A stretch of 64,000 nucleotides of DNA from Lepeophtheirus salmonis (GCF_016086655.4 NC_052137.2:33748007-33812006); one strand, 5' to 3'. Shown: positions 35,020 through 46,805, numbered from the stretch's first letter. Numbers and translations are program-made. Notes: generated from the letters alone by a model not told the origin.

Positions 35020-35880
35020 TAAGTATACAGGGTTGATCTTTTCTGGTGGTACACATTTTATTTATTTCAAGAGTAAAAATTAAACGAGAGGTTTTGTGAT
35101 GAAATTTACTGAACAAAATTATCCGAAAAGACCTCACGGCACTACTTTCATTCAATATGTGAGCCCTCAGCTTTAGTAATTGCATCAATACGAGGCCTAA
35201 ATCGCTTTCAGGCCTTGACTATGTAGTAAGAATTGAGCTTGGTCCATTCCTTCTTTATGGAAGCCTCTAGAGACTCGTTACTCCTGTGAGAAGTAGAACA
35301 CACCTTCTCCTCCAGATGTGCCTAGATAGAGTAGTCCAAGGAGTTCGCATCTGATGAGGAGGGTGGCAATGGTTAAGGTCCATTAAGTCCGGAAAGCTGT
35401 CACTCGGGAAGGCCTGTGTCTTAGCGACTCGATGACATGGAGCTCTATCGTGAGTCAGAAACAGTTGTCTCCGAACTTTTATCTGAACCAAGGTAGTACT
35501 TTCTAATCCAGAAGTTTGATTTAAGCACCTACATTAAGCCCCTCCTTTCTCTCCACAAAAATGGTAGGGAAGACTCCACAACGTCTAAGACTATGGTTCC
35601 GGCTGGATTTTTTGTTCTGAAGAGATGTCTCACTGAAGCTGAGACATATTCTGGATGTTCCGTTGTGATGTAGCGGATGTTCTGCTTATTCACATTGGCA
35701 TTAACGGTGGAAATTTCTTCTCCAGAAAAGAGCAAAACTTTGCCCAAATTTTTGTTGGCCTTCATAAAAATTATTATCTTCTTTGCCTTTCCAACCATGT
35801 CAGCTTGCTCAGTTGAGAGATTAGATCCCTTGTTGTCCTCCTCTGTAATTTTGTGTACTACTATTAAATTCTTTTTTTAG
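35020..35880 (-). pseudogene. Mariner transposase, catalytic and C-terminal part
   Basis: The minus strand at 35529-35798 reads NLGKVLLFSGEEISTVNANV, then KQNIRYITTEHPEYVSASVR and LFRTKNPAGTIVLDVVESS. This is the first-Asp region of a mariner-type DDE domain, and the aspartate of the usual FSDEK reads as Gly (FSGEE). After a deletion and frame changes, LTHDRAPCHRVAKTQAF (35267-35491, second catalytic region QDGAP.H), a broken third region and LEASIKKEWTKLNS-type sequence follow. The usual C-terminal end RPRIDAITKAEGSHIE is reached at 35148-35150. The catalytic residue change plus stops make it dead. The N-terminal half is missing. Confidence 0.7.
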
Positions 35881-36150
35881 AGTAAAGGCTGAGAGATACT
35901 ATAAATATTGATTTTGGACGTGAGCATTTGGGAATAACTAAAAACTTTACATTATCTGCAAGGTAGTCAGCAGTTTGTTGTTTACAAAAATAGCGCATGC
36001 TGAGAAGAATTTTCATAGCCTCTTTGATGTGAGTATACATCGTTACCTTTGTTGTATCACACAACCTTTTCTCCAAAAAGAAACAGAAAAAAGGCTCGAA
36101 ATCATCTGGTAGATAGCCAAATAAGTCGGTCATACCAATTGCAATTATGT
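35881..36150. repeat. Dispersed repeat with a GTATCACACAACC end
   Basis: It contains the same conserved blocks as 11100-11215 and, at 36050-36075, the diverged TIR and inner sequence of the 28.3-kb MITE family. It may be two adjacent element ends. Confidence 0.4.
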
Positions 36151-36460
36151 AGTACAAGACTATTCATACTATGTCTCCACAATTTTTAAAATGAATTCAT
36201 AATATTAAAATCCTAAACAGTATTTTATTCGATGCTGTATTATATTATTGCTTATTCATATTTTTTTAATAACTGTAGCTATACATTTCTATCTGTAATG
36301 ATAGGCTAAATTTCTTAATAAAAATAATAAAATGTCCAATATTATTCAGGACATTCAATAGCTGAAACCTCAGCTGATTCAAGTAAACATATCTCTGAAA
36401 CCCTAGTTTAGAAGAATATAAGTAATTGCATATTAAGAAAAATAATTTTTCTGTCTGAAA

Positions 36461-37780
36461 ATGCCTGCTTTTGAATACCAGAATTAGGATTTTTTGAGGC
36501 ACGGATATATCTTTTTTTTTGTTTTCCAAAAGATTTACACCAAAATAAGGCTTGGTTACGTGTTTTGAGGCGGAAGAACTACAAACCGAAAGGCTTGTAT
36601 GTTTTATGTTCTTCTCAATTCAAAGAGAAAGATATTTTTTATTCAATAAATCGAAAATGGATCCATTTAAGACCTGATGCGTGCAGCAAATTTTCCTATT
36701 CTAAAGAAACCAAAAAAAAAAAAACAACACACATCCATAGCTGTTTAGCTCAGATAAAGCCTCGGTATACACCTAAACTTTTCTCAAATCGGAGAAGTTG
36801 TAGATACTTCATCTGAAAATAACACAGAGCCGGGACGTTGTATACTCCTTGAACACTCCTATGCCCTTGCAACAGGTAATATATTGACATCATATTATCT
36901 TATAAAATGGATTAAATGTTTATATAAATTTAATTTGTATATATTTATGAGAAAAACTGAATTTTATTTTTAACAGTTGAACCAGTTTTCAAAATGACGT
37001 CTACTCAAACTATTTAATTCAAGCCAGATGCACGAGCGTGTTCCACACAAACTGACAAAATCCAGCCTAATTGAGGGGAGTATCGACTGTTGATTCTTTA
37101 GGTAGGATTGACTCAATTTTTTGTTTTTTTGGTTATAGCTTATGCATACAATCATATTACAGATATGAATGAGGCAATTCATCGCATATTCAATGATGAA
37201 CAACTACGTTATCTGTGAAATAATACAAAAAATATCTGCACCTGGTCTCCTTGCACCATAAAAAAAGCATTGCAGCTTCGAATTGCTTGTGATACCACAG
37301 GAAATGAGATGTTACTTCGACAATTAATTCCTCTACCAAGTCTAATGACATTGAGTAGACGGTTGGAAGTTTTGGACTTCAATACTGGTACTTTGGAGGA
37401 CGTAATTACTTTGGTGAAAATAGTTTTAAATTTAATGTATAATATATTTATTTTACAGTCTTTTTATATTTTAGGGTGAAAGTTCCTCACTGATCTGGAG
37501 GATATATCTAGACAGCTTCCTAAAAAAAGTGGAAGTTAATTCTCACCTAACAAATTATATTTGTTTTTCTGAACTCGAATACCTCGAAAAATTGTCTTTT
37601 ACTCACTTGGGAGGTTATTGTATTTGCAGAACTATCAAATCGTTATGTCTACAATGTTTTAAGTATAATATATTGGACTATAATCATTGCTCTTCTTTAA
37701 AATTACTTTCTAAAGAAAAGTCTTTAATTTATTGTAGCGATTCTTCAATTTCATTGTTTGTTTTCTATGAATATATTTAA
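36461..37780 (+). pseudogene. THAP-domain P-element-like transposase remnant
   Basis: P-element and THAP9-type transposases join an N-terminal C2CH THAP zinc finger to an RNase-H-like catalytic body. Here the plus strand from ATG 36461 reads, with a one-base shift, FFCFPKDLHQNKAWLRVLRR, then NYKPKGLYVLCSSQFKEKDI and a closing LRPDACSKF (to about 36690). This is the THAP pattern W..R..R.N..P......C..F...D...L.P.A...F. The first cysteine pair is not intact. At about 37200-37430 comes WSPCTIKKALQLRIACDTTG, then LPSLMTLSRRLEVLDFNTGT and LEDVITLVK, the P-element body segment, with an in-frame TGA just upstream. At 37529-37780 LEKLSFTHLGGYCICRTIKS and a later CSSLKLLSKEKSLIYCSDSS look like the C-terminal domain. 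Most of the catalytic body is deleted. Confidence 0.6.
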
Positions 37781-38207
37781 TTTTGTAACTAATTAAGTAT
37801 TTGATTCATTTTTACATTATTCATTTATATAAGATTAGTGTTTTACGTTATTCGTTCATATTTTTTCTCTTTAGATGGCGTGCATCATGACAAGACTCTC
37901 ATTTTCTAAGGCACTGCATTCGACGAGTTGTATTGTTTTGCTGCGAGACGGTGATACTCTCTGTTGCTTTGTTTACAAACTAATATTTAAGTAAACAACG
38001 CTCCTGCACCATTAGAAAGCATACAAAATGATGAATATACGTACATATATTTATAGGGTATTTATTTAATTTCACTTCATTAGCCAATGTCGATTTCTTA
38101 GCATTTAAGGCTCTTCTTTATTGAAAGAGATGAATGTTTAAATACAATGTTTATTTTTAGAGAGTGCATAATAATCCTCAGACTCATTACTAAATTTAAT
38201 TAGTAAA
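37781..38207. other. Intergenic DNA
   Basis: AT-rich; no coding signal recognised. Confidence 0.35.
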
Positions 38208-38585
38208 AAGTAAGTGGGGAGCAAAACGTGGACTCTCGAGCATACTAGACAGGAACACCGGAGCCCTCTTGAAATTGTGACCTCCACTTCTTACTTTGCT
38301 GGAGAGGTACTATCCATAATTCTTCATTTTGGACACCTTGAAAATCAGGCTCCTAGAGCACTTCACAACGTCCATAATCTTCGCCACATCAATTTCAGTA
38401 TCTATGATATATGAGATGCGCTGCCTTTTTGCTTATTGCTCACGCAGGATGAGGAGATGTTTATTATAGCTAGTTTATGCAGTAAGGATGGTTGAACCAA
38501 AATGTCAAGAAATCATCACGAAACCTTCTTAATTAATGAGATAACTAACATGAATTAACAGTCCACGTTTTACTGCCCAAGCCTG
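38208..38585. mobile_element. Short mariner-type element, second member of the 727-1232 family
   Basis: The right end has CCACGTTTTACTGCCCAAGC next to TA (38586-38587) and the left end has GCAAAACGTGGAC. Inside, TTCTTCATTTTGGACACCTT, CGTCCATAATCTTCGCCAC and neighbouring words align with 985-1045 of the first copy. It is more degraded and has no usable transposase frame. Confidence 0.65.
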
Positions 38586-39100
38586 TATACGTCATACAAG
38601 TACAATTAGATAGGAAATGTTTGTATCAAAGAGAAAATATGATGTTAATGCTGTTTCATATATATTATATTCTAACCAAAGTAGAGACAAACTGTCGTAG
38701 TCATTAAAAGTGAGTACGAGCACAAACAATGAATATCTTTAATATTCATAATACAAAAATTCATTTGTAAATGCATGCCCTATTTTGTGAGGGGTGAAAC
38801 TACATATCATTTTATTCATTTACATTTTTACAACGAATGATTGGTAGTGCACAGAAGATGGGTATGCATATCAATTAATGGATGCGCTCTCAGTTAAATC
38901 CAGAAATTCATTAGGCAAATAGGTTGCGATAGTGTTAGATTAATAATAATAATAATAATAACAAAAAGTATGTATTATAAATAGAGCTAAAACACATGAT
39001 GATGAAGATTTTGATTGTTCTGGTAAATGCGAGCAAAGGAAATCCCATGAATTTCCTCTTCATATTATATATAATTTTGAGCCTCCCTCACACGGAACAT
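38586..39100. other. 3' flank of the PRKX-like kinase gene
   Basis: Contains a (TAA)n microsatellite at about 38941-38961 and the candidate poly(A) signal. Otherwise AT-rich spacer. Confidence 0.4.
38811..38816 (-). terminator. Candidate poly(A) signal of the PRKX-like gene
   Basis: TTTATT on the plus strand is AATAAA on the minus strand, 285 nt past the kinase stop codon and a plausible 3'-UTR length. AATAAA is frequent in AT-rich DNA, so this is only a candidate. Confidence 0.35.
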
Positions 39101-40171
39101 TTAAAAATCTTCTAGTAACTTAATGTCTCTCTCTGATGCAGGTATGGCTTTTGTTAAATCCGTTTCAGGATAGTAATCATAGTTCTTAGTATCACCTTCA
39201 TGTCTAACATTGGGAATAATCGGAGGCTTATATTTTTTATTCAAAACATCATCCCAGTCCAGAGATTTGAACCAACGATGTTTTTTGACATCCTCAGCAC
39301 CATTTTTCATGTTTCCTAAACGTTTCGTACGATCTTGAACGAGTAATTTCTTTATTAAATCCTTTGTAACCGGCTCCATTTGCCTTGGCCAGTCGATTTT
39401 TCCCCCAAGGATTTTCTCATATATCCCAAATGGGTTATCATCAAAAAAGGGTGGATAGCCAGCCAGCATTTCATATATGAGTATTCCTAGGGACCACCAA
39501 TCAACTGCTCGATTATGACCCTTACTCTGAATGATCTCTGGCGCAAGGTATTCTGGTGTGCCACAGAGAGTCCATGTACGATCTGATATCCTTTTGGCAA
39601 ATCCAAAATCTGTAATTTTAAGGTGACCATCACGATCAAGTAGTAAGTTTTCAGGCTTTAAGTCACGGTACACAATGCTTTGCGAATGGAGGTACTCGAG
39701 AGCACAAACAATCTCTGAGATATAGAAAAGTGAGGTGGGAACGTTAAATCGTCCTGCAGTTCGTAGATAAGAGAATAATTCTCCACCAGAGATATAGGGG
39801 AAAACCATGTAGAGGAACTTTGGGTCCTTATATTTCCAAACGAGGTTAACAATGTAGGGGTGGCGGAGCTCCGAGAGAATATTTGTTTCATTTTTGACAT
39901 GTTCCACCTGTTTTAATCGTACAACATCCTTGATACTTAAGATTTTGAGTGCATAATACGCATGTGTAAATTTATGCTTCACTAAGCAAACACGAGCAAA
40001 TGTTCCTGTTCCAATGGTTTCTCTAAGTTCAAAGTCTTCTAGTCGGAACAAAAGACTATTTTGACTGAATGAGAAGTATCGATGAGGATATGATAAGTGG
40101 TTATTTAGAGATGAAGGATAGGAAGAGGATCTGGAGAAGGGGTAAATAGAAGATGTAGAGGAAGACGTCAT
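39101..40171 (-). CDS. PRKX: PRKX / PKA-C3-type AGC protein kinase, complete
   Basis: This is a cAMP-dependent-type serine/threonine kinase of the PRKX (Drosophila Pka-C3/DC2) branch, which phosphorylates Arg-rich sites and is held by R subunits. The 356 residues contain a Ser/Tyr-rich head (1-40), the kinase domain (about 47-301) and an AGC tail. Visible motifs are the Gly loop GTGTFARV (54-61), ATP lysine Lys76 in ALK, Glu95, YRDLKPEN with catalytic Asp170, DFG (188-190), RTWTLCGTPEYLAPE with activation Thr201, and SKGHNRAVDWWSLGIL. DRTKRLGNMKNGAEDVKKHR (280-299) is typical of PRKX. Two oddities: the third loop glycine is Ala59 (codon GCT), and the C-terminal hydrophobic motif reads LEDF rather than FxxF. 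There is no intron in the coding region. The start ACAAAATGA has a good context, and the conserved domain begins well inside. Confidence 0.95.
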   Translation of the reverse strand: MTSSSTSSIYPFSRSSSYPSSLNNHLSYPHRYFSFSQNSLLFRLEDFELRETIGTGTFARVCLVKHKFTHAYYALKILSIKDVVRLKQVEHVKNETNILSELRHPYIVNLVWKYKDPKFLYMVFPYISGGELFSYLRTAGRFNVPTSLFYISEIVCALEYLHSQSIVYRDLKPENLLLDRDGHLKITDFGFAKRISDRTWTLCGTPEYLAPEIIQSKGHNRAVDWWSLGILIYEMLAGYPPFFDDNPFGIYEKILGGKIDWPRQMEPVTKDLIKKLLVQDRTKRLGNMKNGAEDVKKHRWFKSLDWDDVLNKKYKPPIIPNVRHEGDTKNYDYYPETDLTKAIPASERDIKLLEDF

Positions 40172-40240
40172 TTTGTCCTTGAATTTATTTTTATTTTACT
40201 TAAAAATGATTGGTATGTAATTGATTTATTTTCTGGAAGG
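40172..40240 (-). other. 5'-UTR end and candidate splice acceptor of PRKX-like gene
   Basis: On the minus strand TATTTTTTCCCTTCCAG ends at 40233, a strong acceptor. It leaves a 61-nt leader (40172-40232) before the ATG, so an intron in the 5' UTR is likely. The matching donor was not fixed. Confidence 0.45.
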
Positions 40241-41391
40241 GAAAAAATAGTTTAATAATAATTATATATGTAATGCATAAAATAGAAATTGATTCAAAAT
40301 ATTAATGTACTTTCATATTTACCATATTTTTACTTATTTAAATAAATATATAGATATACTTAATGATATTGATGTATAGGAATTAACAGAGGGAAAAAAA
40401 AAGAAATATTTACAGAATGGATTGCTGATGTTTTTGTATGAATAAGCTGAAATTTTGGACTAGACATTTAGAAGTGGCATTGATAATTATTCTTCTTTCT
40501 TCTTGTCTTCCTATCGAACTTAAAACCCACAACACCAGGATAACAATATCGGTTTTAACTTTTATGTTTTAAAGGTAAACCAAGAACTGAAATAAAAATA
40601 CAATTCTTTCTATTTCATACAGGTATAAGACGAAAACATACTTCAAAGTAAAATGAAAACTTTGAAAATTCAAAAAGAGCGCTCTTGATTGGATTTACGT
40701 GTGTTCATGTGAGAAGACTCTCACGCCTGTTGGCCTGAGCCCTGTACGCGTGCTACATGTACAAGGAGGGTATGCATGCATGCATTGATATAGGTATGTG
40801 TGTGTGAACTGTGAAGTAACTAGTAATCCCACACCAACCTAAGCAAAAATGACTTAAATAATGAATAAAAGAAAATGATTTTGGTTGAATAGAAATGTAA
40901 GGGTCTGATTATTTGAAGAGCATTTCTCTCTCCTCACATTTCAAAAACCAGCCTAAGAAAAAAATAAAAATATTTTCTTGTACATTTTGATTAAATGTCC
41001 GCAAATGAGACCATATGGGATTAAATGTACTAGTATACGTACCACATTTAGAAAACAGACCAACATGTTGATCAAGGAAACAATTTAACACACCTTTCTA
41101 AATGTTATGTATCATCATATACATACATAGACTTGTTTTACAGTAAGGTAGAAGACGTCACTTTTACAACAAAACTGCAACACTCTTGCTTGGTAGTGGT
41201 TTCATACCTACTTTTTTAATGTGTCATTTCAGGCCTAATGTTAGTATATGACTTGCAAAAATAGAATAAGTATATTGTAAAGTGTACACAAATAAAGCGG
41301 ATTCATTTATATCAATTTGATTGAGAAGAAGGAAGTTTTCTATTTATTCATATTGCTCAGATATCCTTCCTTCTCCTATCAACATATAATC
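40241..41391. other. Upstream region of the PRKX-like gene
   Basis: Probably intron, promoter and spacer. A TATGCATGCATGCAT repeat lies near 40770. No second gene is visible. Confidence 0.35.
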
Positions 41392-41900
41392 AAGGGCATC
41401 CGTAGGGCTGAAGGGGCTGAGGCTCCCTCCATTTAAGGATTTTTTTTATTCTTACTAGAAAATTTAATATTTGAAAAAAAATCCAAAAAATTTGATTTAA
41501 TTTTTTGGAAATAACTATGGGTTTTTGAAATTTTTCTACGAAAAATTTGATATTTGAAATTTTTTTTTTTTAAATTATATTTTTTTTTCTGAACAACTAT
41601 AGATTTTTGAAATTTTTCCAAAAAAATTAATTTTTCCTGAACAGCTATAGATTTTTGAAATTTTTTTGATAATAGCTATGTATTTTTGAAATTTTCCTCC
41701 GAAAAATTTAATTTTATGGGAATGGCTATGGATTTTTGAACTTATTCGCCGAAAAATGTAAAATTTAAGACGTTTTTACACAAAAATTTTCAATTCTTTT
41801 TTCAGAAAAAATTAATTTTTCAAAGTTTTTTCTAAAAAAATTTGAATTATTCGATTTTTTTTCAATCAAAATTCAAACTGTAAAAAAAATCCAAAATGTA
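41392..41900. repeat. GC-capped AT-core repeat (copy at 41 kb)
   Basis: The cap AGGGCATCCGTAGGGCTGAA then GGGGCTGAGGCTCCCTCC is followed by at least five core units. Each has an ATAACTATGG/AACAGCTATAG-like word followed by GATTTTTGAAATTTTT, at 41505, 41595, 41640, 41675 and 41720 approximately. The right cap is not evident. Confidence 0.65.
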
Positions 41901-42229
41901 GCTTCCTGATAATTGATACATATAAACAACTAATTCAAAAAATAATTTGCCTGTTCTGGGTTAAATTTGTGAAGAAAGAATTATCCTTCAAAATGTGACG
42001 GGAGGGGATGATTCTATTAGAGCCTGACCATGATTTTCTTATGGTGTGTTTGGTTAATTTTTGATAAAACTTTTTAAATATTTATAATGTTTTATAAAAT
42101 TTTGATTGAGCTGCTTTAAGTAAAAGAAATAATATAATGACTGGAGATGTGAAAATGGTCTAAATCCTTAAGAGTGTAAATAAAAAAGAAAAGTCTATTT
42201 TGAGCAATTTGATTGACGACTTTAATGCT

Positions 42230-42880
42230 GACAGAGATCACAAATGATGTAAAGCTGGTGTGTTTTTTAGGCGGCCCGTTAATTTGTAATTAGTAGTACA
42301 AAGAAGGAATTTTCTTTTTCTTAGGAGTTGCCATTATTATTTAATTCCTGAGTAAATAAATTCAATTATATTCAAAACCTGTTTGAACGTTCGTATGTGC
42401 TCATAAAAGACGGAGTGTAACCCTGAGGATTTGTTGCGGAATTGTAGTTTTAAGTCCTTGTTTGACTCAGAGTAGAATTGGGGATCGACATCGGAGTAAT
42501 ACTAGCAAATGTCATTGTTCATATCCTTTTTTCTTTTCTCTCTTGTCATAGCTGATTGTAGCTTATCTAATGAAACGTCATGGGTAGTATTGTCCAAATC
42601 ATGCAAATATGATTTAGTTGCATTTTCAACCTCCATTTTCATTTCCCCACCATTTTTAAGTTATTTGTTTTAGTTCCAGTTTTTTAAGCCTTTTTCTGCA
42701 TTTTATATGCATTTTTGAGTTTTTTATTAGTATATTTAGCTCAATTTTTATGCATTATTTGGACATCTCTATCATGAGTATTATTCTTTCTCTTCTCCAA
42801 AACATTCTTCAAAATATCAGGGTTACCATAATGATTTTTGGTTTCTTTCTTGTTAACATGCCCATTCTACCCTTGATTTT
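42230..42880. repeat. Dispersed repeat family E, copy 1
   Basis: It shares long blocks with 51380-51610: GGCCCGTTAATTTGTAATT..., ATAAGGATTTGTTG-like, CTAATGAAACGTCATG, and TTCTCCAAAACATTCTTCA. It also shares AGTAGAATTG...GACATCG with 43990-44110. It is about 600 bp with no coding content and no resolved ends. Confidence 0.55.
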
Positions 42881-43989
42881 CATCTTTGGAGTTCACTATC
42901 AAAACTGTAGGGCTATTTGCTTGGCACTTACGTTTGAATTTTAGAATAGGGAGAAATAATTAATAAGAGTACTAATATTGCGGGTTACAAACTTTTGATT
43001 TAAAAAAAATATTTTATCATGAGGATTTCGACAACTTTCACATCCCTAAATATACATTTAAAAAAAAATGTTCTTATAATAGGTAAGATGGAGTTCCACT
43101 CACTAATTCGAGCAATGAGTAAACATTATAGTATTAAATTTACTCCATTTAAGCTATAAATCTTGTTTGAAGTCCATATTCATAAAGTATATATCTTTCT
43201 CTAGAATCACCTGGGCGTGCACCTACGCATATTGAGTTCATGAAAAAATAATTTCTCCCAGCGCGTTGTCCATGATCTACGTTGATTCCATCCCTAAATA
43301 TGACTTTGAAGCTAACGAATATTAGTTTATAATAACATGATTTTTGTATTACATGAAACAACGTTTGTTTGTCGATACATCATTTTTAAGTGTATGCTTA
43401 ATATTTTAGAACTGAGCTACTAAGAAATAACAATGCAGCAACGAACGTGTGTAGTTAAAGCTCAGCGTGTTATGTTAAAAAAGAAGAGAAAAGGGGAGTA
43501 GATATTTATATTATCAAAGTAAAGTTTATCTGCCTGCTTGTCGATGTCCAATAACTCAAAACAAAGCCTGGTACTCTGTAAGTTTCTATTAATGACAAAA
43601 AAGTTAAATTTTGATCATATAATTTTATTTTTTAACAAACAACGTTGAAGAATTGAAGAAAAAATCCCTTCTTCTTCAAAATGCTTGCAAATTAATGTTT
43701 TTGTTATATATTAGTCAGTAGAATTTGAGTGATAAAATATATTGATACTTGACATTTTATAGCAGCACAGGTCGAGATTCCTGTGATCAAGAGTTTGAAA
43801 TTTTTACAAAGGAGTGGGCAATTTATTATTATTTACATACATATTATATACATGTCTTATTTGTCAAAAATCCCATTAGACGAGTCCAATACTGTTTGTA
43901 GTTGCAACCCAAACAAAGTATCGGTATTTTCCAAATCTATTACCTTTATTCTTTTATTTCTGAGGAGGGAAAATATAAGTATAAAGTAA
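42881..43989. other. Intergenic AT-rich DNA
   Basis: No coding signal recognised. Confidence 0.35.
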
Positions 43990-44240
43990 TCACAAGTTCA
44001 TGTGCTCATGAATGGCGGAGATTAACACTGAGGATTGGTTGGGAAGTGTTAAGGGTATGTCCTTGTTATAATCGGAGTAGAATTGAGAATTGACATCGTA
44101 GTACGTCTTATCTATGTCTTTCCGAGATACTGAAAGAAATTTGCAGGCTGAGTATATGTATATAACTAATCTGATAAAGTGCCATGACAACTAAGCTGCT
44201 CTCCATTCAAACCTTCATCATATGGTCAGGGTGAACAAGT
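43990..44240. repeat. Dispersed repeat family E, copy 2
   Basis: It contains CATGTGCTCATGAATGGCGG, TCCTTGTTATAATCGGAGTA and ATGACAACTAAGCTG, matching copy 1 near 42395-42500 and, partly in reverse orientation, 51170-51310. Confidence 0.5.
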
Positions 44241-45739
44241 TAATTTACGATTTTCTTCTTCTTTTTTGTGTTTTTCATATGGACAGGTCATATGGTATTT
44301 TATTCTTTGTTTTTTTGCAAACACAGAGAAAATATGTTTGTGATGTACTTAAAATTAATAAATTTAAAAATGAAATATTATTGATTCTTGCCTTTATTTT
44401 GTTAAAATATTTTTGATCTTCCCTTTTTTACAGAAATTATTTTGCATTTTTGTCTTTAGTTAGCTTAAAATTTATTTTCTATTTAAGTCGATTTTTAAAA
44501 TGTGCCATTTGTCCTACATAAACCTGGACATTCCATGAGTCTATCAAAAAAATATCTGGACGCTCCAAATTTAATTTAAAAAGAGGACATGCCCGGAGAA
44601 AAGAGCTATAATATAATCTATAATATAAATACTCATCAAGTGCTTGTGGTCCAATTGATTGGTCTCGTGATTCCTGAGTTGTGAGGCAAATTTTATCATG
44701 GAGCTTTAGTTAGCATTTATGAATATTTAAACAAATAGTATTCATACATTAAAAATATAACTCTTGATAACGTAATCACAGATTTTGTTATTCAAGAAAA
44801 AGATTGTGTCAAAAAATATGATCAATAATTTTAGGGTTGAGCTATCATCAAAGAAATGTCACTCTTGAAGATGACATTTTCTATTATTAGGATAAATATA
44901 TATTTTACAATACAGTGAGTCCTTTTTTTCGTAGTTAATAACAGCCGCGAATGACTGAATTCCGTCAATAATTGAAGTTACCATTATAAGTACTAATGAA
45001 AGAGCTTTAATGTTGTTTAAACACCGTATGTACATTCAAATTATTTCTTTATTTTATTCTTAGGCCTCATAATTATGATACAACTAAAATTATTATTTAT
45101 AATTATAATTAATAATAATTATTCAAAAAGCGTCATTCATATTTTACGTGGTTCTTTTACAATTCCACTAAAACTACGTGATTTTAACTCCCCCCCGAAA
45201 AAAAAAAATAGTATATATAAATAAAAAAAGTGTTATTTTATTTTTAAACTTAACTTTTATTTAAGAACCTTATGTGACCATTTAAAAAATAATTTCACCT
45301 GACTTCTTTTATAAGAAAAAAAAAAAATTATATTTGTGCAACTATCCTTTTTTTTAGAAGATGTAACTTTAAAAAGCAAAATAAAAAAAAGAATAAGTCG
45401 ACCCTTTTTCTATTTTTTTTTGAATTTTTTGTCTCCTGTTCTCTATGGCGTCATTTATACCATACTGGTTTAATATTAAAGTTTAGACTATTATAAATTG
45501 ATCTGTGGATTGAAGGTGGATATACATGATTTTTAGCCTTTAGCTACGCGCACTTCTCGTAAGTGGTCCTGAGGTTAATGAATGTTCCAAAACATGATTC
45601 AGGGGGTCTGTTTGGGAAGGATGGAAGGGCTGTATAAATTTTTTATAAGGTTTTTTTTTCTTAAAAAATGATCATTCGACCAAATTATGAAGTGGAGCAA
45701 AATGATAAAAACAACCCCCCCCCCTCAAAAAAAAAAAAG
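44241..45739. other. Intergenic AT-rich DNA
   Basis: Poly-A and poly-T runs are frequent, and there is an 11-base C run near 45715. A tRNA-like string near 44645 (GTGGTCCAATTGATTGGTCT) does not fold into a convincing tRNA. Confidence 0.35.
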
Positions 45740-46050
45740 AAAATATATATATATATCGGGGATTTTTATTCGAATTGCATTGGAATCGAGATTTTTTTAG
45801 AATCGTCCCATCACTAATCTTAACCATTTTTTTTTTTTCGCAATCTATGAACCGATTTTCTGCCTTATTAAATTTTGAAACAAAACTGATGTAATCAGAT
45901 GAATACATACGTCTAGATCGAATTTTAAATGAAATCCATCCGGACCGAACTTCCTTTAGTGGAAGAATGAGTTTGGTACACTAAAAATAATAACAGTCTA
46001 GTATTTTGAGATCGAAACCCAATACTAATTTATATGTGCACTATTAACAA
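45740..46050. repeat. Dispersed repeat family D, partial copy
   Basis: It shares GCAATCTATGAACCGATTTT, TTTTGAAACAAAACTGA and a terminal-like GTCCCATCACTAAT with the longer copy at 53450-54405. The GTCCCATCACTA end resembles hAT-type termini, but no 8-bp target duplication was verified. Confidence 0.45.
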
Positions 46051-46732
46051 AATACGATAACTTATCTCCTCTGTATGCTCTATGGGAAACAGAATTAATT
46101 TGAATTTAGATCCCTCATCCTAAAGAACACACACAGAATAAAAAGTTATATTATACCTACATTTGAATACTAATACATGGGAACTCAAACAGATGGTTTT
46201 TGGTCGCTGTTGTAATAAAGTTTACTTATGGGTGTAGGTTGAAAAATATGTTGTGTGTATAGGATTTACTTTATAAAATCAGAACAGAAGGTGCTCTCCC
46301 CATATGCAGTGTATATTCCTCATTTAGTCTATCAAAACAACAGCAATGTCACTTAAATAATATACGTAATCATAGCTTATAATTATTATACTAAAAAATG
46401 GCTTTTCGGGAAAGTCCACTAATTAAAGGGTGGTACTTGGAAAATGAGTTGAACTGGATAATATATAATTAAGTAGCTCTGGATGCTTCGCCCACATATT
46501 AACATTTTTCCAAGAATTATTAGCACATAATTTAGGTTATTTAAAGAAATATTTTAATATACATAATATATATACGCGTAGAGGAGAATCATCATGGATA
46601 TAAAACTATACACGCATATGGAGTGATGATTGTAGGTGTCAGTTGTGAAAATGAGAAGTCAATGTCCTTAGAAGCATATTCACTATCAACAACAGTTATT
46701 CAAACACTTTGTAATATATTTATCGTGCACAC
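46051..46732. other. Intergenic DNA
   Basis: No coding signal recognised. Confidence 0.35.
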
Positions 46733-46805
46733 TAGGGTTTCTCTCCCGAGATCCTTGGATTTCACGAGGTTTTACATTCCCCGGGAAATTCCCAGGGAAT
46801 CCCGT
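46733..46805. repeat. Short repeat with CCCGGGAATTCC-like words, copy 1
   Basis: TAGGGTTTCTCTCCCGAGAT, GGATTTCACGAGGTTTTACA and a CCGGGAAATTCCCAGGGAAT palindromic part match 51016-51075. It is probably the end of a non-autonomous DNA element. Confidence 0.5.

Noticed and set aside
39658..39900. 80-codon minus-strand frame in the kinase gene
   Set aside because: An alternative frame of the PRKX-like coding sequence.
44640..44700. tRNA-like string
   Set aside because: No acceptor stem or T-loop pairing that would make a cloverleaf; at most a degenerate SINE head.
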